Below are positions 34,191 to 46,407 of a stretch of 64,000 bases of DNA, piece after piece; the first letter of the stretch is position 1, and the number at the start of each line of letters is the position of its first letter. Position numbers and translations under genes: made by a program. The notes beneath the pieces were generated by a model. The model ran no database searches and had not been told where the DNA came from. It saw only the letters and a program-made list of their open reading frames with translations. This DNA is from Prunus persica (taxonomy: Eukaryota > Streptophyta > Magnoliopsida > Rosales > Rosaceae). The DNA lies in assembly GCF_000346465.2 (NCBI RefSeq), contig NC_034016.1, positions 7,341,814 through 7,405,813 on the forward strand, given 5' to 3'.

Positions 34191-36040
34191 AGAGCTGCAA
34201 GGAAAAAATGGGCATTATGTTTTTCCTTTCAAGTAGGGAAAATAAATTGCATATGTGCGTATGTATATATTTCTTCTTCCATCCTTCGCCAATGGATTCA
34301 TGGTAATCTCGGCGGGAATAAAGGATGAAGACTCTCCAATCTAGGAAAAAGGTATATGGATTATAATAATGGCCCATTCATTTGAAATAAATAAGAAAGT
34401 TCGAGGCTTACCTCAAGTTGGAGTTCGGACGGGATACATTGACCACCAAGGCAGAAGGCCCCGAGGCCAGCATAAGGACGAGCTCAGGTGGTGCACTTCC
34501 GTTGGTGGGAATAGTGGAAGGGGCAGCACTAGTGACGATTGCATGGTCGACCGTAATGGCGGTAGACTCCACCACATCCGCCTAAAAAAGGAAGATATGA
34601 GCTCTTTAACAAACATAAAACTTTGAAAAATATTAAGGGAGAGTAAGATCACCTGAAAAGTTGGGCCATTTTGAGGCGCCTCAAAAGGGCGAGTCGAAGG
34701 AGGGTCCAGGCTTATGGGCAAAATGGGCTAAAACTCGGCCTCAATGGCTGTGATGTCGGCCAAAGAAAGTTCGAGGCCAAAAATGGCCCGCTAACATGTT
34801 CAAATATTGAAAATAAGGAATTGGGGGGCAAGTGTAAAAAAAATTTTGAAAATATGAAATTTGAATGAACCTGAGAATTCAGAACGTGTGGGAAGTCTTC
34901 CTCAGTCAGCTCTGCCACGTGCTCAAGGGAGTGATCCTCGGGCATGGGGATTGTCTTGTGTGACCTCATGGAAACCTCCTTCGGGTGCCCTGTATTGACC
35001 TTGGCCGATTAAGTTTGAAAATTTAGTAAGCATAAAATAAGTAAAAGAAAATTCAAATGGCTAGGGAGATGAGTTTACCTCATCTTGGCCCACTGAAGTC
35101 ATGATTTACGCCCCAATTTCCGTCTCGAGCGCAGAAGGTTGAGTTTCCTACATTTTTGGACGTAAGGATGAGTTTGAGTCCTTTAAAATCAATAAGTGAA
35201 AGAATGTAAAGATATAAGCTCATCGGAGCAGCGGACGAAGTAGTGGCCGGTTGCACTGCCCCGATTAAGTGGGAAGAAGAAGGATGCGCCGCTGGCCTTG
35301 GGGAACCTGCAACAAGTTTATTTTCGTTATCCAAAAAAAAAAATGTGCACGGCCAAACATTGAGGTGATAGGTTCCACATAACTTTTCTAGGCTGAAGGA
35401 ATGTTTGTGAGGGCACAATATTTTCGGCGGGGGTGTCTCCTAAAAAGTTGGAGGTATAATGTCTTAGAGGTGCGCATCAACAATTCAGAAGGCTGGAAAT
35501 GCAAATCTTTAAAAAGGGCAAAAATAATCATGGAGAGTAGCTTACCTTGGATAGGGGCGTTGGGCTTTTTCTCGCCCCGCCCAAAATTTGCATCGGCAGA
35601 TTTGGCCGAGCTCTCTCTCAAAAAAATGTCGGTGGGAGGATTTTCCTTCTCGGTGGTGTCAGCTGTGAGATTTGAAAGGTTAGGAAAAAAAAAAAGATAG
35701 CCAAAATTAAAATAGGAAAAATGTATAAATATTTTACCTTTTGCTTGGGCTTTCTTCTTCTCTTTCTCTTGCTGAAAGACCAATGAGCATGGGCAATGCC
35801 GATGGATAAAAATGTTAGAGTCACCAAACCGAGGATCTCTAATCAGAATACTAAAGGATTTCACCAAGTCTTGGTTGAAATTCGTCAAGGTGGTGACTTC
35901 TTTTGCATCCTTAAATTCCACCTGCCAAGAGGAAAGCAGGTTGACGGAATCCATGGGTGGTATTGGGATGCTTTGTATAAAACCAAGCTAATAGCCAGCG
36001 ACAACAGGATAATAAAGCTCACCACCATAATGATAGTTAT
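34191..36040 (-). pseudogene. Middle exons of the antisense gypsy gene
   Basis: Short open pieces on the minus strand are separated by AT-rich, intron-like gaps with splice signals. Example: 35954-35752 reads FKDAKEVTTLTNFNQDLVKS and ends GCAAAAG/GTAAAA; the next piece starts after TCTCACAG at about 35663 with ADTTEKENPPTDIFLRESSA and ends CCAAG/GTAAGC at about 35547. Other pieces near 34700 and 34950 are Pro/Glu rich. The pattern of short exons with phase-compatible borders suggests a spliced antisense transcript. The exact exon set is uncertain. Confidence 0.4.
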
Positions 36041-36267
36041 TACCTTTGTTCACCATTAGGCCGTATGGAAGATCTCGACTGATGAGGATGCTCGCCCACA
36101 TATCATGTCTTTCCTCTTTTGTCTCCGCCGTAGGATATGAGGAAAGATCCAGGGCTAGATAATTTGGGAAACGAGATCTAGGCAAATGGACAGATGCTCC
36201 CTAGTCCTCTCTTGGCACTCATAGAAAAATTGGAAGCAATCCTCAATATAATGCTTTCGGCATAGGG
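36041..36267 (-). pseudogene. Plant mobile domain exon, part 2 (antisense gypsy gene)
   Basis: Minus strand: ALCRKHYIEDCFQFFYECQE and HLSICLDLVSQII, then a stop and degraded sequence. It joins directly to the part at 37468-37933 once the LTR at 36273-37462 and one CATTG are ignored (reading CPTYKALLGPPLLN into ALCRKHYIED). Confidence 0.6.
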
Positions 36268-36272
36268 CATTG

Positions 36273-37462
36273 TGTAATAACCCGGTCCTTAAATAATATT
36301 TAATTATTAAATTATTAGAGAAAAAGACAATTTTACCTATAGAATAAATTATTAAAGGAAAGAAAACTTTGACTTTTGACCGGGAAGGAATTTGAAAATT
36401 CAGCTTGCACTGTTGCGTTGAGTGTGACGAAATAAGTTTATAAACATATAGTGGGCTCAGATCCGAGTCGTATTGAAGAAAATACAATCGAAATAAAGTG
36501 AGGGGCAAAATGGTAATTATGCAAGTCGGATTTTTTTTAAAAGAACCGTTTCTCCTCTCTCTCTCTCTCGCGCGCGATACCACCCCTCCCCCCAAGTCTG
36601 GTTTTTCCCGACCGCCACCAGACCTCCCAACCACCGTCACTTCTCACCAGACCGGACACAACCGCACCGGCCAGGTCCTGGCGTCAAACCAGATGCCTTC
36701 CCCGCCCTTCTGCCACCACGATTTCATTGGAAAACCACGAAACACAATCGGTTTCAGTCGCAATTTCATCGGCATTGTACGCTGTCTTCCGGCCACCAAT
36801 CTTGACGCGGGAGGTATGCTTTTCCACCTATTTTCCATGCTCTAGCTGATGGTTGGGTAGGATTTGAGAAATTTCTCGAGTTGGTAGGTTGATTTTCAAG
36901 TTAGGGTTTGGCCAGTTTTGGGATCGCAATTCCGGCCACTTTCGGCCATCTTTCGGGGTATGTCCAAGAACAAAAGTGGTTCCAAATAGGGGGTTGTATG
37001 TTCGTATTCTATTTTCTAAAACTTTATTTTTGGTCCACTCACATTTTAAATGTTTTGCACCCCCAGGCAATATTCGTGCACAGTGAATCACGGCCGGGCA
37101 GAATCCGCCTTTCGCCACATCTTTTGCTGATGTATGGCCTTGTGTAGTTAAATTACCCCTGTAACTTATTATGTACAGTTGCTTTGATATTGCCCTAGGG
37201 GGTATTTAACTGTTGGAACGTATTTATATGCATACTGGCAGTTGGTATATATATTTAAATGCTTGTTGACATGTGTAAAATTTGAGAATGCTCAAATTAC
37301 AGGAGAAACTCTGTCGAATTTTCAACAGGAGCCAAACCTAAAATGGATTTAAGTTTCTAGTAGAAAAGGCAATTAGGTCATTTGTGCCAGGCACCGCCAG
37401 GTGTCAAACACGCACAGGGTTCAGCTCAGATTCCAAAGTGGAATTTGGATCGGGTCCTGTCA
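36273..37462 (+). mobile_element. Solo LTR of the TGTAATAACCC family (1190 bp), copy B
   Basis: Starts TGTAATAACCCGGTCC and ends GGGTCCTGTCA, flanked by CATTG at 36268-36272 and 37463-37467, a perfect 5-bp duplication within the plant-mobile-domain frame. Compared with copies A and C it lacks about 1.4 kb between GGTTCCAAATAG (about 36990) and the TATGTTCGTATTC block, with G-rich microhomology at the join. No coding sequence. Confidence 0.9.
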
Positions 37463-37467
37463 CATTG

Positions 37468-37933
37468 AGTAAGGGTGGACCCAGAAGTGCTTTATAGGTT
37501 GGGCAAACAGTGTAGGGACTTAATTTCAGAAAATAGAACTAGAGCCACAATTGAAAAATCCATATAGCGCCAGAAGCATGATAATCCATGGGTTTAGTGG
37601 TTACCTCGCGGAGCCCTCTATAAAGATAGGCAAGAAAGATTGGGCCCATGGCCACTTGATGGTCATCCGCAAGCATCTCCGCCAAGGCTTCAAATTCCTT
37701 AGTAATCCAGCCGAATTTTGCGCATGCCAAGAACTTGCACAACCACATCACAAGAAATGCCACATGCTCAGTGTAGGATACGCCATTGATGGAAGAAGGG
37801 TCGGTGGGCTCTTCGCCATAGCCAAGATACATCTTCACCCAACTCCCGGAGGTCTTGTTTGACTTGTGAAAATCTAAGCCCACCTTGGCTTCCGGAAGAT
37901 TGGTGGCCGAGAAATCATCTCCACGAGGGAGAA
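37468..37933 (-). pseudogene. Plant mobile domain exon, part 1 (antisense gypsy gene)
   Basis: The minus strand reads PRGDDFSATNLPEAKVGLDF, then SYTEHVAFLVMWLCKFLACA and MLADDHQVAMGPIFLAYLYR. The EHVAFL..WLCK and LA..Y..L pattern is that of the plant mobile domain, found in MAIN/MAIL host proteins and in several plant transposons. The 5' portion of the gene (to the right) has been lost where LTR copy C begins at 37934. One stop follows FQLWL. Confidence 0.65.
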
Positions 37934-38203
37934 TATAATGACCCAAACCTAAAATTCATATTTAATTAGTAATTTCTTATGTGGACAGACAATTTTGCCC
38001 TTGGAATAAGTTATGAACGAAAAGTTAACTTTTTGACCGAAAAGGAATTTGACAATTTCACATACATCGTGGGGTAGAGCACGACGACACGAGTTCATAG
38101 ACATGAAGTGAACTCAAATCAGAGCTTTAACGAAGAAAATACGATTAAAAGATCACGAAGGGCAAAACAGTAAATTGGAAAATCAGAATTTTTGTATAAC
38201 CTC

Positions 38204-38260
<57 letters not shown>

Positions 38261-40529
38261 CCCGTGCCCTCCTCCCTCTCTGTTTTCTTTCTCTCCCTCC
38301 CGTCGCCCTCCACTTGTTAGAGCCGCCACCACCGGCCATCCCAAGCCGCAAGACCGGAGCCAAAACGACCGGCGTCACACCGCCACCACACCCAGCCTAG
38401 CCCGCTGCCAGCCGCTGCCGTCAGCCGCCGGAAACGGTGAAAAACGAGTCAGTTTTGTCAAAACTTCCAACCGTTCGTTCTCCTTCAATTCTCCTCCAAA
38501 TTTGTCGAGTAAGGTATGGATTTCTACCTATTTTCTATGCTCTAGCTGATGGTTGGGTAGGTTTGCATCGAATTGGACCGTAGCTAGCTCAGAAATTAAA
38601 ATTCGGCCGGTTTTCGGCCTCCGTGTTCGGCCACTTCCGGTCAGTTTTTGGGGTAGGTCCAAGAACAAAAGTGGTTCCAAATATGGTGTTATACCTAGGA
38701 TAGAAGTTTGGAGCCTTGGTTTTGAGATTTTCCGGTGATGCGTTATCGCTTTGGACACCCATCGCTACCGGCACGTGGGGCGGCGCGTGGGCGAGTGTGG
38801 TACAGTGACACTGTGTTCTGATGCGATCCTTAGGTCGTCACGAGCGCATAGGAATTCGCGGATCTCAATTTGGATACCGTTTGAGCCTCGAACGGATTTT
38901 CCATATTGTGCGATTATCGGGTTCAATACTGTTGAGCCGTTGGATCGTAATCAATTTCAGATATGTTGTTCTAGATAATTTTAGAAACGTGTAGGGTTCG
39001 ACGGATTGTGAATCGGAGTCCCAGATACTCCGAAAACGCGAACCCTGGGGCGAGGGTTTAGAAATTATGCGATTACAGGATTGTGATTACTCTGACCGTC
39101 CGATCGACACCAATACCCTCGGGACATGTGTCCTACATATATTGGACCTTCTAGCGGCATCCGGATCATATTGTGAGGTCATGGACCCGTGGGGTTCCGG
39201 ATTGACTTTTTGGACTTTAGCGCTATTTGAGTCCCAAGATACCGCTAAACTACCCCACGTGGAAGGAAAGTTTTTATGAGCATAGGGATCACTTTAAATT
39301 GCTGCACATACTTTTAGGAGCCGGGGGTAGGGTTTTTAATTTAATACTATATTGTATTAATAGAATATTATGGTCATTGAATCAGGCACCCGGGCACCAG
39401 TTGACCCGCAGGAGGGACCTTCAAGAGGTCCAGCGAGCTCAGACTATCAGTGAGTGGACTCTTTGTTTTAATAAATGAATTTAAGCAGTTCAGTTTCAGT
39501 TATAAGTTGTTTATTCTGTTAAATATTTTATGTTGCATGTTGCCGAGTGAAATCTCCTTTAAAGAATATAGAAAAAGATATTCTCGTTAAGTATCAGATA
39601 AATGGTAGCAGAAGTTTAAAGATTACAGAAAGTTAATTATTCAACAGTTTTGCTTCAGAAACTTTATATTTTCTTCAATCACCTTGTACCCAGTTATTAA
39701 ATGTTGCCTTCGGATTATATTTGTTGCCTTCGGTTTAGTCAGCATGCTTGACAGTTGCCCCACGAGTTCCTTGGTACTCTAACTCGTGTGGAGTGAGTAA
39801 TGCGGATAAAGGTGGGCTACGGTTCCCTGAATCCTGCGAGTTGCGGCTCGGACTGACTTCGTGTCACTGAGACCTGCGAGTATGTGTCACCCATGGTGAT
39901 GCAAGGAATTGACGGATATAAGGAATTGACGGAAATAAGGGTACACCTAAGTGATAGTTTAAACTGTTTTCAAATGTATATAATTATATACATGCATTGA
40001 TTTCAGAAATAAAGAAAATAAGCTAGTTTGTATAACTGTTTTTACAGTGGGGTTAGTATGTTCTTATACTATTTTCTCAACTTTGTTTTTGGGTCCACTC
40101 ACCCTTATTGTTGTTTTGCACCCCCAGGCAGTAGACGTGCACAGGAATCCACCACCGGGTCACTTCCCATCTTCTGCACCTTTCTTCTGATGTAGGATTT
40201 TGTTTTGTAAACAGATTCACTCTTTTGTACATTTAGTAGTCGCTCTGATGTTTTGCCCTAGATTGACTTTTGAACTGTTGGAATGTATATATACATATGC
40301 TGGCAATTGGTTGTATATATGTATACTTGTTTGGCAAGTGAAAATGTTTTGGTATTGAGCCAGTTACAAGGGAAACTCTGCCGGTTTTTCGGTAGAAGTC
40401 AACTTTGTTATTTTATCGTGTTTTGTATAGAAGGGCAAATAGGTCATTTGTGCCCGACATTTACCAGGTCTCGGACACGCACAGGGTCTGACTCAGATTT
40501 CAAAGCGGAATTTGGATCGGGTCCTGTCA
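37934..40529 (+). mobile_element. LTR of the TGTAATAACCC family (2596 bp), copy C, unmatched flanks
   Basis: Begins TATAATGACCC (family TGTAATAACCC, two changes) and ends GGGTCCTGTCA. The five bases before are GAGAA, in the plant-mobile-domain gene; the five after are GAGTG, within another LTR of the same family (copy D). The lack of matching duplication while both ends are complete points to recombination between two LTRs inserted at different places. It carries a (CT)n microsatellite at 38206-38260. Confidence 0.8.
38206..38260. repeat. (CT)n microsatellite
   Basis: About 22 uninterrupted CT units followed by TTTCTCTCTC. Open frames across it are low-complexity artefacts. Confidence 0.95.
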
Positions 40530-41569
40530 GAGTGGGATATCCTTTAAGGTTATAGGAAAAGGAAATTCTAGCTAAATATCAGATAAATGGCAGCAGAGTT
40601 TTAGATTTAACAGAAATTCAGTTATTCATCAGATTTTTTCAAAAATTTTATATTTTCTTAAGCCACCTTAGGTACCCAGATATAAATATGTTGCCTTCAG
40701 TATTTAAGTTGCCTTCAAATAAATTTGTTGCCTTCAGTAAATATGTTGCCTTCGAATTTTATTGATTGCCTTCAGTTTAGTCAGCATGCTTGACAGTTGC
40801 CCCACGAGTTCTATGGTACCCGGACTCGTGCGGAGCGAGGAATGCAGATCAAGCTAACTAATGTCCCTTGAATCCTGCTAATTTGCGGCTCAGGTTGATC
40901 TTGTCTCTCCGAGACCTGCGAGGACGTGTCACCAATGGTCATACGAGGAATTGATAGATATCAAGAATTGACGGAAATAAGAGGGTACACCTATGTGGTA
41001 GTTTTAAATTGATTTCAATGCTTTTAAGAGATTAATGTTGACCATGAGTATGATTGGCATATATACATACAAATATATGAATGCAATGATTTCAGTACGA
41101 ATATAATGAAGAGAATGATTTAGTTTTTGCATAACTGTTTTTACTGTGGGGTTAGTATGTTCTTATGTATTTTCGAAACTTTGGTTTTGGTCCACTCACA
41201 TTTTTCAATGTTTTGCGCCCCCAGGCAGTAGGCGTGCACAATGATCCACCACAGGACCATTTTCCACCTTCCGCGCTTTCCCTTTCTAATGTAGGACTCT
41301 TCTGTAAATGAATTGACTCTTTTTGTAAATTCTTAGTGGTTGCTCTGATAACTTGCCCTAGAATTAGGACTTAACTATTGGAATGTGTATATATATACGC
41401 ATGCTGGTAGTTGGATTGTGTATACATGCTTGTTTGACAAGTATAAGTTTTGGGAGTCGATCAAATTATAGGGGAGACTATTCCGGAATTTTCGGTAGGA
41501 GTAAAGCTTGATATTTTATCGAACATTGAAGGGAAGGGCAATTAGGTCATTTGTGCCCGGCACCTGGCA
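40530..41569 (+). mobile_element. 3' fragment of the TGTAATAACCC-family LTR, copy D
   Basis: Starts mid-LTR at GAGTGGGATATCC, matching 39545 onward in copy C and the minus strand of about 27840 downward in copy A. It includes the TTGCCTTC short repeats (40688-40790), the GCATGCTTGACAGTTGCCCC block and the late GGCACCTGGCA, where copy E begins before D reaches its own end. It is sandwiched between C and E with no gap. Confidence 0.8.
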
Positions 41570-43335
41570 TGTAACAACCCGGTCCTTAATTAATTTTTAA
41601 TTATTAAATTATTAGAGAAAAAGATAATTTTGCGTCTAGAATAAATTATTAGGGAAAAAGTTGACTTTTTGACCAGGAAGGAATTTGAAAATTTCAGTTG
41701 TTCCATTGTATAGAGCACGTCGAGATGAGTCCGTAGACACGTAGTGGCATAACCGTAAATATTTCAAAGTTCAGTTTTAAAACCCAGATTTTCTTCTCCT
41801 CCCTTAGAAGCTTCACGACCAGCCAACTTCTCTCCTCTACCACCGCCACCACACACCTCCATTCTTGGCGGCACCTGTCCCGTTAGAACCCCCCTCACTT
41901 ACCTCTTCGATTTTCGACCGGTCCTAGCCTTGATCAGCGATCGTGGTTGTCGGGATCGGCCACGAAACAGGCTGTGTTGGACAGTTTTTTAGTAAACTTT
42001 CGGGAGATCATTCGGACGCCTCCGGCCACCAAATCTTTCGAATTTGGCATGCTTTTCTATCCTTTCAACGTGTCCTAGCTCCTGGTTGTGTTATTTTTGA
42101 GAAATTTTGGTGTTTAATTGGTTGATTAAGCGATGGAAGTTTTCGCCAGTTTGGGCCTTCAATTCCGGCAACTCCCAGTCAGTTTTTGGGGTAGGTCCAA
42201 GAACAAAAGTGGTTCCAAATAAGGTGTTTTACCTAGGGTAGGAAGTTTGGCCTTCAACCTTGAAGTTTTCTGGCCACCGAAATTTATCTAGACACCCACG
42301 CACTGCCGGCACGTGGGCAGGGAGGTGGTTCGACATTATGTTCTAAAATTATCCTTGTATTGTCACTGGCGCATAGGAATTCACGGATCTCAATTCAGAC
42401 AACTTTTGAACCCTAAACGGATCTCGCCTATTGTGCGATTTTTGGGTTCGATACGCTTGAATCGTTGGATCATAATCAATTTTGTATATGTTAATTTAGA
42501 TAATTCCAAAATCGTATAGGATTCAACGGATCGTGAATCGGTGTCCCGGATACTCCGAAAAGGCCAATCCTAGGGTTAGGTTTATAGTAACTGTCCGATT
42601 GTGTGATCTTGAGCAATTCGACCGTCCGATCGAGACCGAACTCTCGGGACATGTGTCCTAGGCTTATTGGGACCTTTGGGGACTGCCGGATTTCTGGGAC
42701 CCACGCGAGCCCCGTTGACCCAATTTGGGAAGTTTGACCACTTTGTTGACTAGGAGTCTTCTGAGGTAGTTTATTCTTCAAGAAGTATTAGAACGATCTT
42801 ATACTTGAGGAGTGACTGTTATGTTAAGTGTTTTGTTTATGTTTTATGAGTTTACGTTATAACGTTTCATGTTGATATTCGATATTATTTTGATATTGGA
42901 AGTTATTTATGTATTGTGTTGATTATTATTATTGTATCTAGCTGAGTGTTGTTGGATAATTTAATGTTCTTGAGTTGCTATATAATCGAATTACTTTTTA
43001 AGGATATTATATTGTGTTCAGTTGTGAAGAGTTGGAAATGTTTTGTATCGGATTTCGAAAGGAACAAGGAATTAAGCAAATGTCCAACTACATGTTATTT
43101 ATTGTATATATATATGTGTGATGTAAATTCAAAGGTAGTTGAGAACTGAGGTTTGGAAAGATGAGAACATATTTAAAATAGGGATTTGTAGAATTAAAGG
43201 AAGGTTTGAGATAAGTTTTGATATATGATTTTCAACCCATCACGAGGGTACCCCCTAGTTGCCTTTGAAACAGTTTTGTTATTATTGATAATGCCCCACA
43301 AGTTTCGGAGACGCCCGAAACATGCTGTTCAAGGA

Positions 43336-43545
43336 TTACGGCTCAGATTGAAGTGTTATATCTGAGACTTGCGAGGATTGCGGCTTGGATTGAAGTGGTA
43401 TCTCTAAGACCTACGAGGAATGCTGCTCGGATTGAAGTGGTATCTTCGAGACCTGCGAGGATTGCGGCTCAGATTGAAGTGTTATCTCTGAGACCTACGA
43501 GGAATGCGGCTCGGTTAACTTTATGTTTCCGAGACCTGCGAGGAT
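43336..43545 (+). repeat. 42-bp minisatellite, about 5 units
   Basis: GATTGAAGTG recurs at 43346, 43388, 43430 and 43472 (exact 42-bp spacing), each unit containing GAGACCTRCGAGGAWTGCGGC. Copies A, C and D have a single version of this unit, so the expansion is private to copy E. Confidence 0.9.
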
Positions 43546-44425
43546 GGAATTGACGGTACTAAAGGAAATGACGGATCAGAAATGGGGGTACGCCTGGGTG
43601 TAGAGGATTTAAGCTTTAAGATGCTTTTAAATTAAATTTGAGGAATGTTATACGATTACTATTATTTTCTTAATTGATATATTTTTGTCACAAGAAAAAG
43701 ATGGATATATATATAATTATTTATTTATTTATTTATGAACCTTACACGAGTTCGATACAAGGGTAGTCGAAGCTTGTTTATTTTATTTTAATCCATTTTG
43801 CTTTAATTTATCTTATTTTATTTTATCTAAGTTGTTTGCCTTTATCTTTTTGTTATTGGATATGGTATTAAATAGCTCGAGTATTTCTAGCATACTTTGC
43901 CCCACAAGTCTTAGAGGTATCCGAATCATGAGAGCGAGGATTGCGAATCAGGTTGACCAGATGTCTCCAGAGTCTAGCAAGGATTATAGGGCTGGACGTG
44001 TCACCAATGGTGACATGAGGAAATTATAGTTACGGCTTTCCAAGAGTGATTACTTGAATTTAAATGCTTTTATTCCTTCATTTAAATATAGATATTGCCA
44101 TGTGAGTAATGATAGGAAGCTTGGAACAGGAATAGAGAACTACGTGTGGCTTGATCCCTCAGTAAGAGTACGTAGGCAGCCTATGGTTACAAGGTGCAGC
44201 CATGAGTTAGAATGTTTGAGATTGCCAATGTATTATTGTTGTTCTGAAAGTTGAGATGAATTTTATTAGCAGATTGATTTAGTTGTTGAGGCCTAAGGCC
44301 AGAGTGATATGTTGCATGATTGCTTGGATATGGGTTAATGCATGCTGGCAGATGGGTTATATGAACATATATGCTTGTTTTAGAGGAGGAAATTTTTGGG
44401 AAATGTTCAATATAGAGGGGAGACT

Positions 44426-46254
44426 TGATAAGCTCATTATTTCACACATTTGCATGCCTTCTTTCCTTAGTAATTTTTCTTAGCTTCTTGTTATTTTGAG
44501 TCTCTTACCTATGTTTGTGTGCTTTGTAGGTTAAGACAGCAAGGGGATGACATTTGATACAATTCATGCATGTTAAGGGCTGAGTGGCACAAGAGGAATA
44601 TGAGCTTAAAGACAAAACCAATTTGTGCCACACTCCTTGTCAGTCCAGTTTCGTAGGTCATCTTGCAGGCCTCATTTCAGTAACTTACACAGGTCGGATG
44701 AGGAGACATCCTTCATAGACATTGTTTCAATGGGTGTCTATTATAACATATCCAAATTCCAGCCCAATTGGATAAATCTGGAGCCCTCAACACGTCAAGG
44801 ACTGAACCAAGTTCACAGAAATGTCATGTTGGCTGCCATCACATTTAATGTGGCTACATCCCTAGAGCCATGTGCTACACATGGGCAGCCATACATAGGA
44901 GTCAAATCAGCTCAGAAGCTCAGAAAGATGAACAAAAGTCAAGCTTTCCATAAAGAAACCATACCAAAGCATGTATTTGTCAACTGGAGCAGTTGGCAAG
45001 TATGGGCAGCTGGAGCAGTTGGGAGCAGCTAAGAGAGGTGTGCTTCACCAGCCAAAGGGGAGCACGAAATTTCACTCTATAAATAGAGAGTTGCACACTC
45101 ATTCAAGGGGGAGAGAGCAGACACACACATTCACTTCATCCATTACTCTCATACACACATTCAGATTCACCACAAAGAGAGAAGAGAGCTTGGAGCTGTC
45201 AAGGGAGCTTGGAGCTGTCCTGGGAACTTCCTTGCTGCCATCATCTAGTTCTTCTCCTCTCTTTATCCTATCTATGTATTTCTTATTTTCTGTATTCATA
45301 GTTATGTCTAACTAATCCATTTAGTTAGGGCTTAGGATGAAGCCCTAGTCATGAATATTCAATGTTATGGATGATTTTATGGTTAATTGATTTCCTTGCT
45401 TTTATTATGAAGTTGTTAATCTCCAGTTTATTATGTGCTTGATGTATGTTTTCTTGGAGTAGCTAACTAGGATTTTATGCATCTAGCACAGGTTGGGAAG
45501 GGGTTTAGATTCACCAATTCTACTCTCCTTTCACAAGCAACACTTGAATGGCCTAAGAATCATTCAAGGGGTTAATAACCATAGGTTGACTAGGACAGAT
45601 ACCATGTTCTAGGACTTGTGTGATTATCATATTCTCAAGGAGCTTAATGACTCTTGTATGCTTTATTCTAAGTAGATACCATGCTTAGGTTGCATATTAG
45701 AGATCACGTGTTGTGTAGATACCATGCATAATCACATGCCTTAGGAGAATCATGCATCTTGCACCTAGATACCATAGGCTTGTATGCGATGATCTATTGT
45801 TGATGAAGCTTGAGTCAATTTCTATGCATTCATAACTTGTATAGGAAAACTAGTGGTGGATTCCAAGGCTCTAACACCTTTCAATCATTGTTTCACAACT
45901 TGTTGATTGCTGCCAGTGTTTACTTTCGAGCACTTTCATTTCACTTTCTTGTTTTCATTTCAACAACAAAACCCCCTATTTCGAGTGCGTGTGTGGTGCT
46001 AGGATTCTGTCCTAGACCTTGAGTAATTAGCAAGAGGCATTGTTGAATTCGACCTTGCCTTTAGTTAGTTAGTCAGTTTCTTTGTTCTTTGTTTTTCTAG
46101 CATTCTAAGTAATTTAACTTGGAACCAAGTTACCATTCTCCGTGGGATCGACCTCGTATTTACATAAGCTATACTATAAACGGTTCGTGCACTTGCGAGA
46201 ATTAAAGTTGCTTTTTTTAATAACTCATTTTAGTTGTTAAGAATAGGCTCAACA
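44426..46254 (+). mobile_element. Solo LTR (1829 bp) of another retrotransposon family, nested in copy E
   Basis: Starts TGATAAGCTCATTA and ends GGCTCAACA (TG...CA) between AGACT at 44421-44425 and AGACT at 46255-46259, a perfect 5-bp duplication. Removing it rejoins GAGGGGAGACT to CTGTCTAATTTTCGG as in sister LTRs. A promoter-like CTATAAATAG lies at about 45077. CGTGGGATCGACCTCG near 46140 and GGTTCGTGCACTTGCG near 46180 are words common near the 3' ends of plant gypsy LTRs. Confidence 0.92.
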
Positions 46255-46407
46255 AGACTCTGTCTAATTTTCGGCAGAAGTCGTACTTGAATCCCTTTGG
46301 ATTTTGGTTAGAAGGACAATTTAGTCTTTCATGCCCAGCATTAGCCAGGTGTCAGACATGTAGGTTCGGCTCAGATTTCAAAGTGGAATTTGGGTCAGGT
46401 CCTATCA

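Larger units (their letters stand above)
41570..46407 (+). mobile_element. LTR of the TGTAATAACCC family, copy E, with nested LTR and minisatellite
   Basis: Starts TGTAACAACCCGGTCC and ends GGTCCTATCA. Left flank TGGCA (within copy D), right flank TATTT (in the gypsy 3' LTR), so the flanks do not match. A separate solo LTR (44426-46254) is inserted in it. Net length is about 3.0 kb, longer than A or C, partly through a 42-bp tandem repeat (43336-43545). The region 42040-42600 holds the block shared with the CACTA intron at 63141-63661. Confidence 0.75.

Noticed and set aside
38175..38549. 124-codon open frame
   Set aside because: Produced by the (CT)n microsatellite (Ser/Leu runs) inside an LTR.
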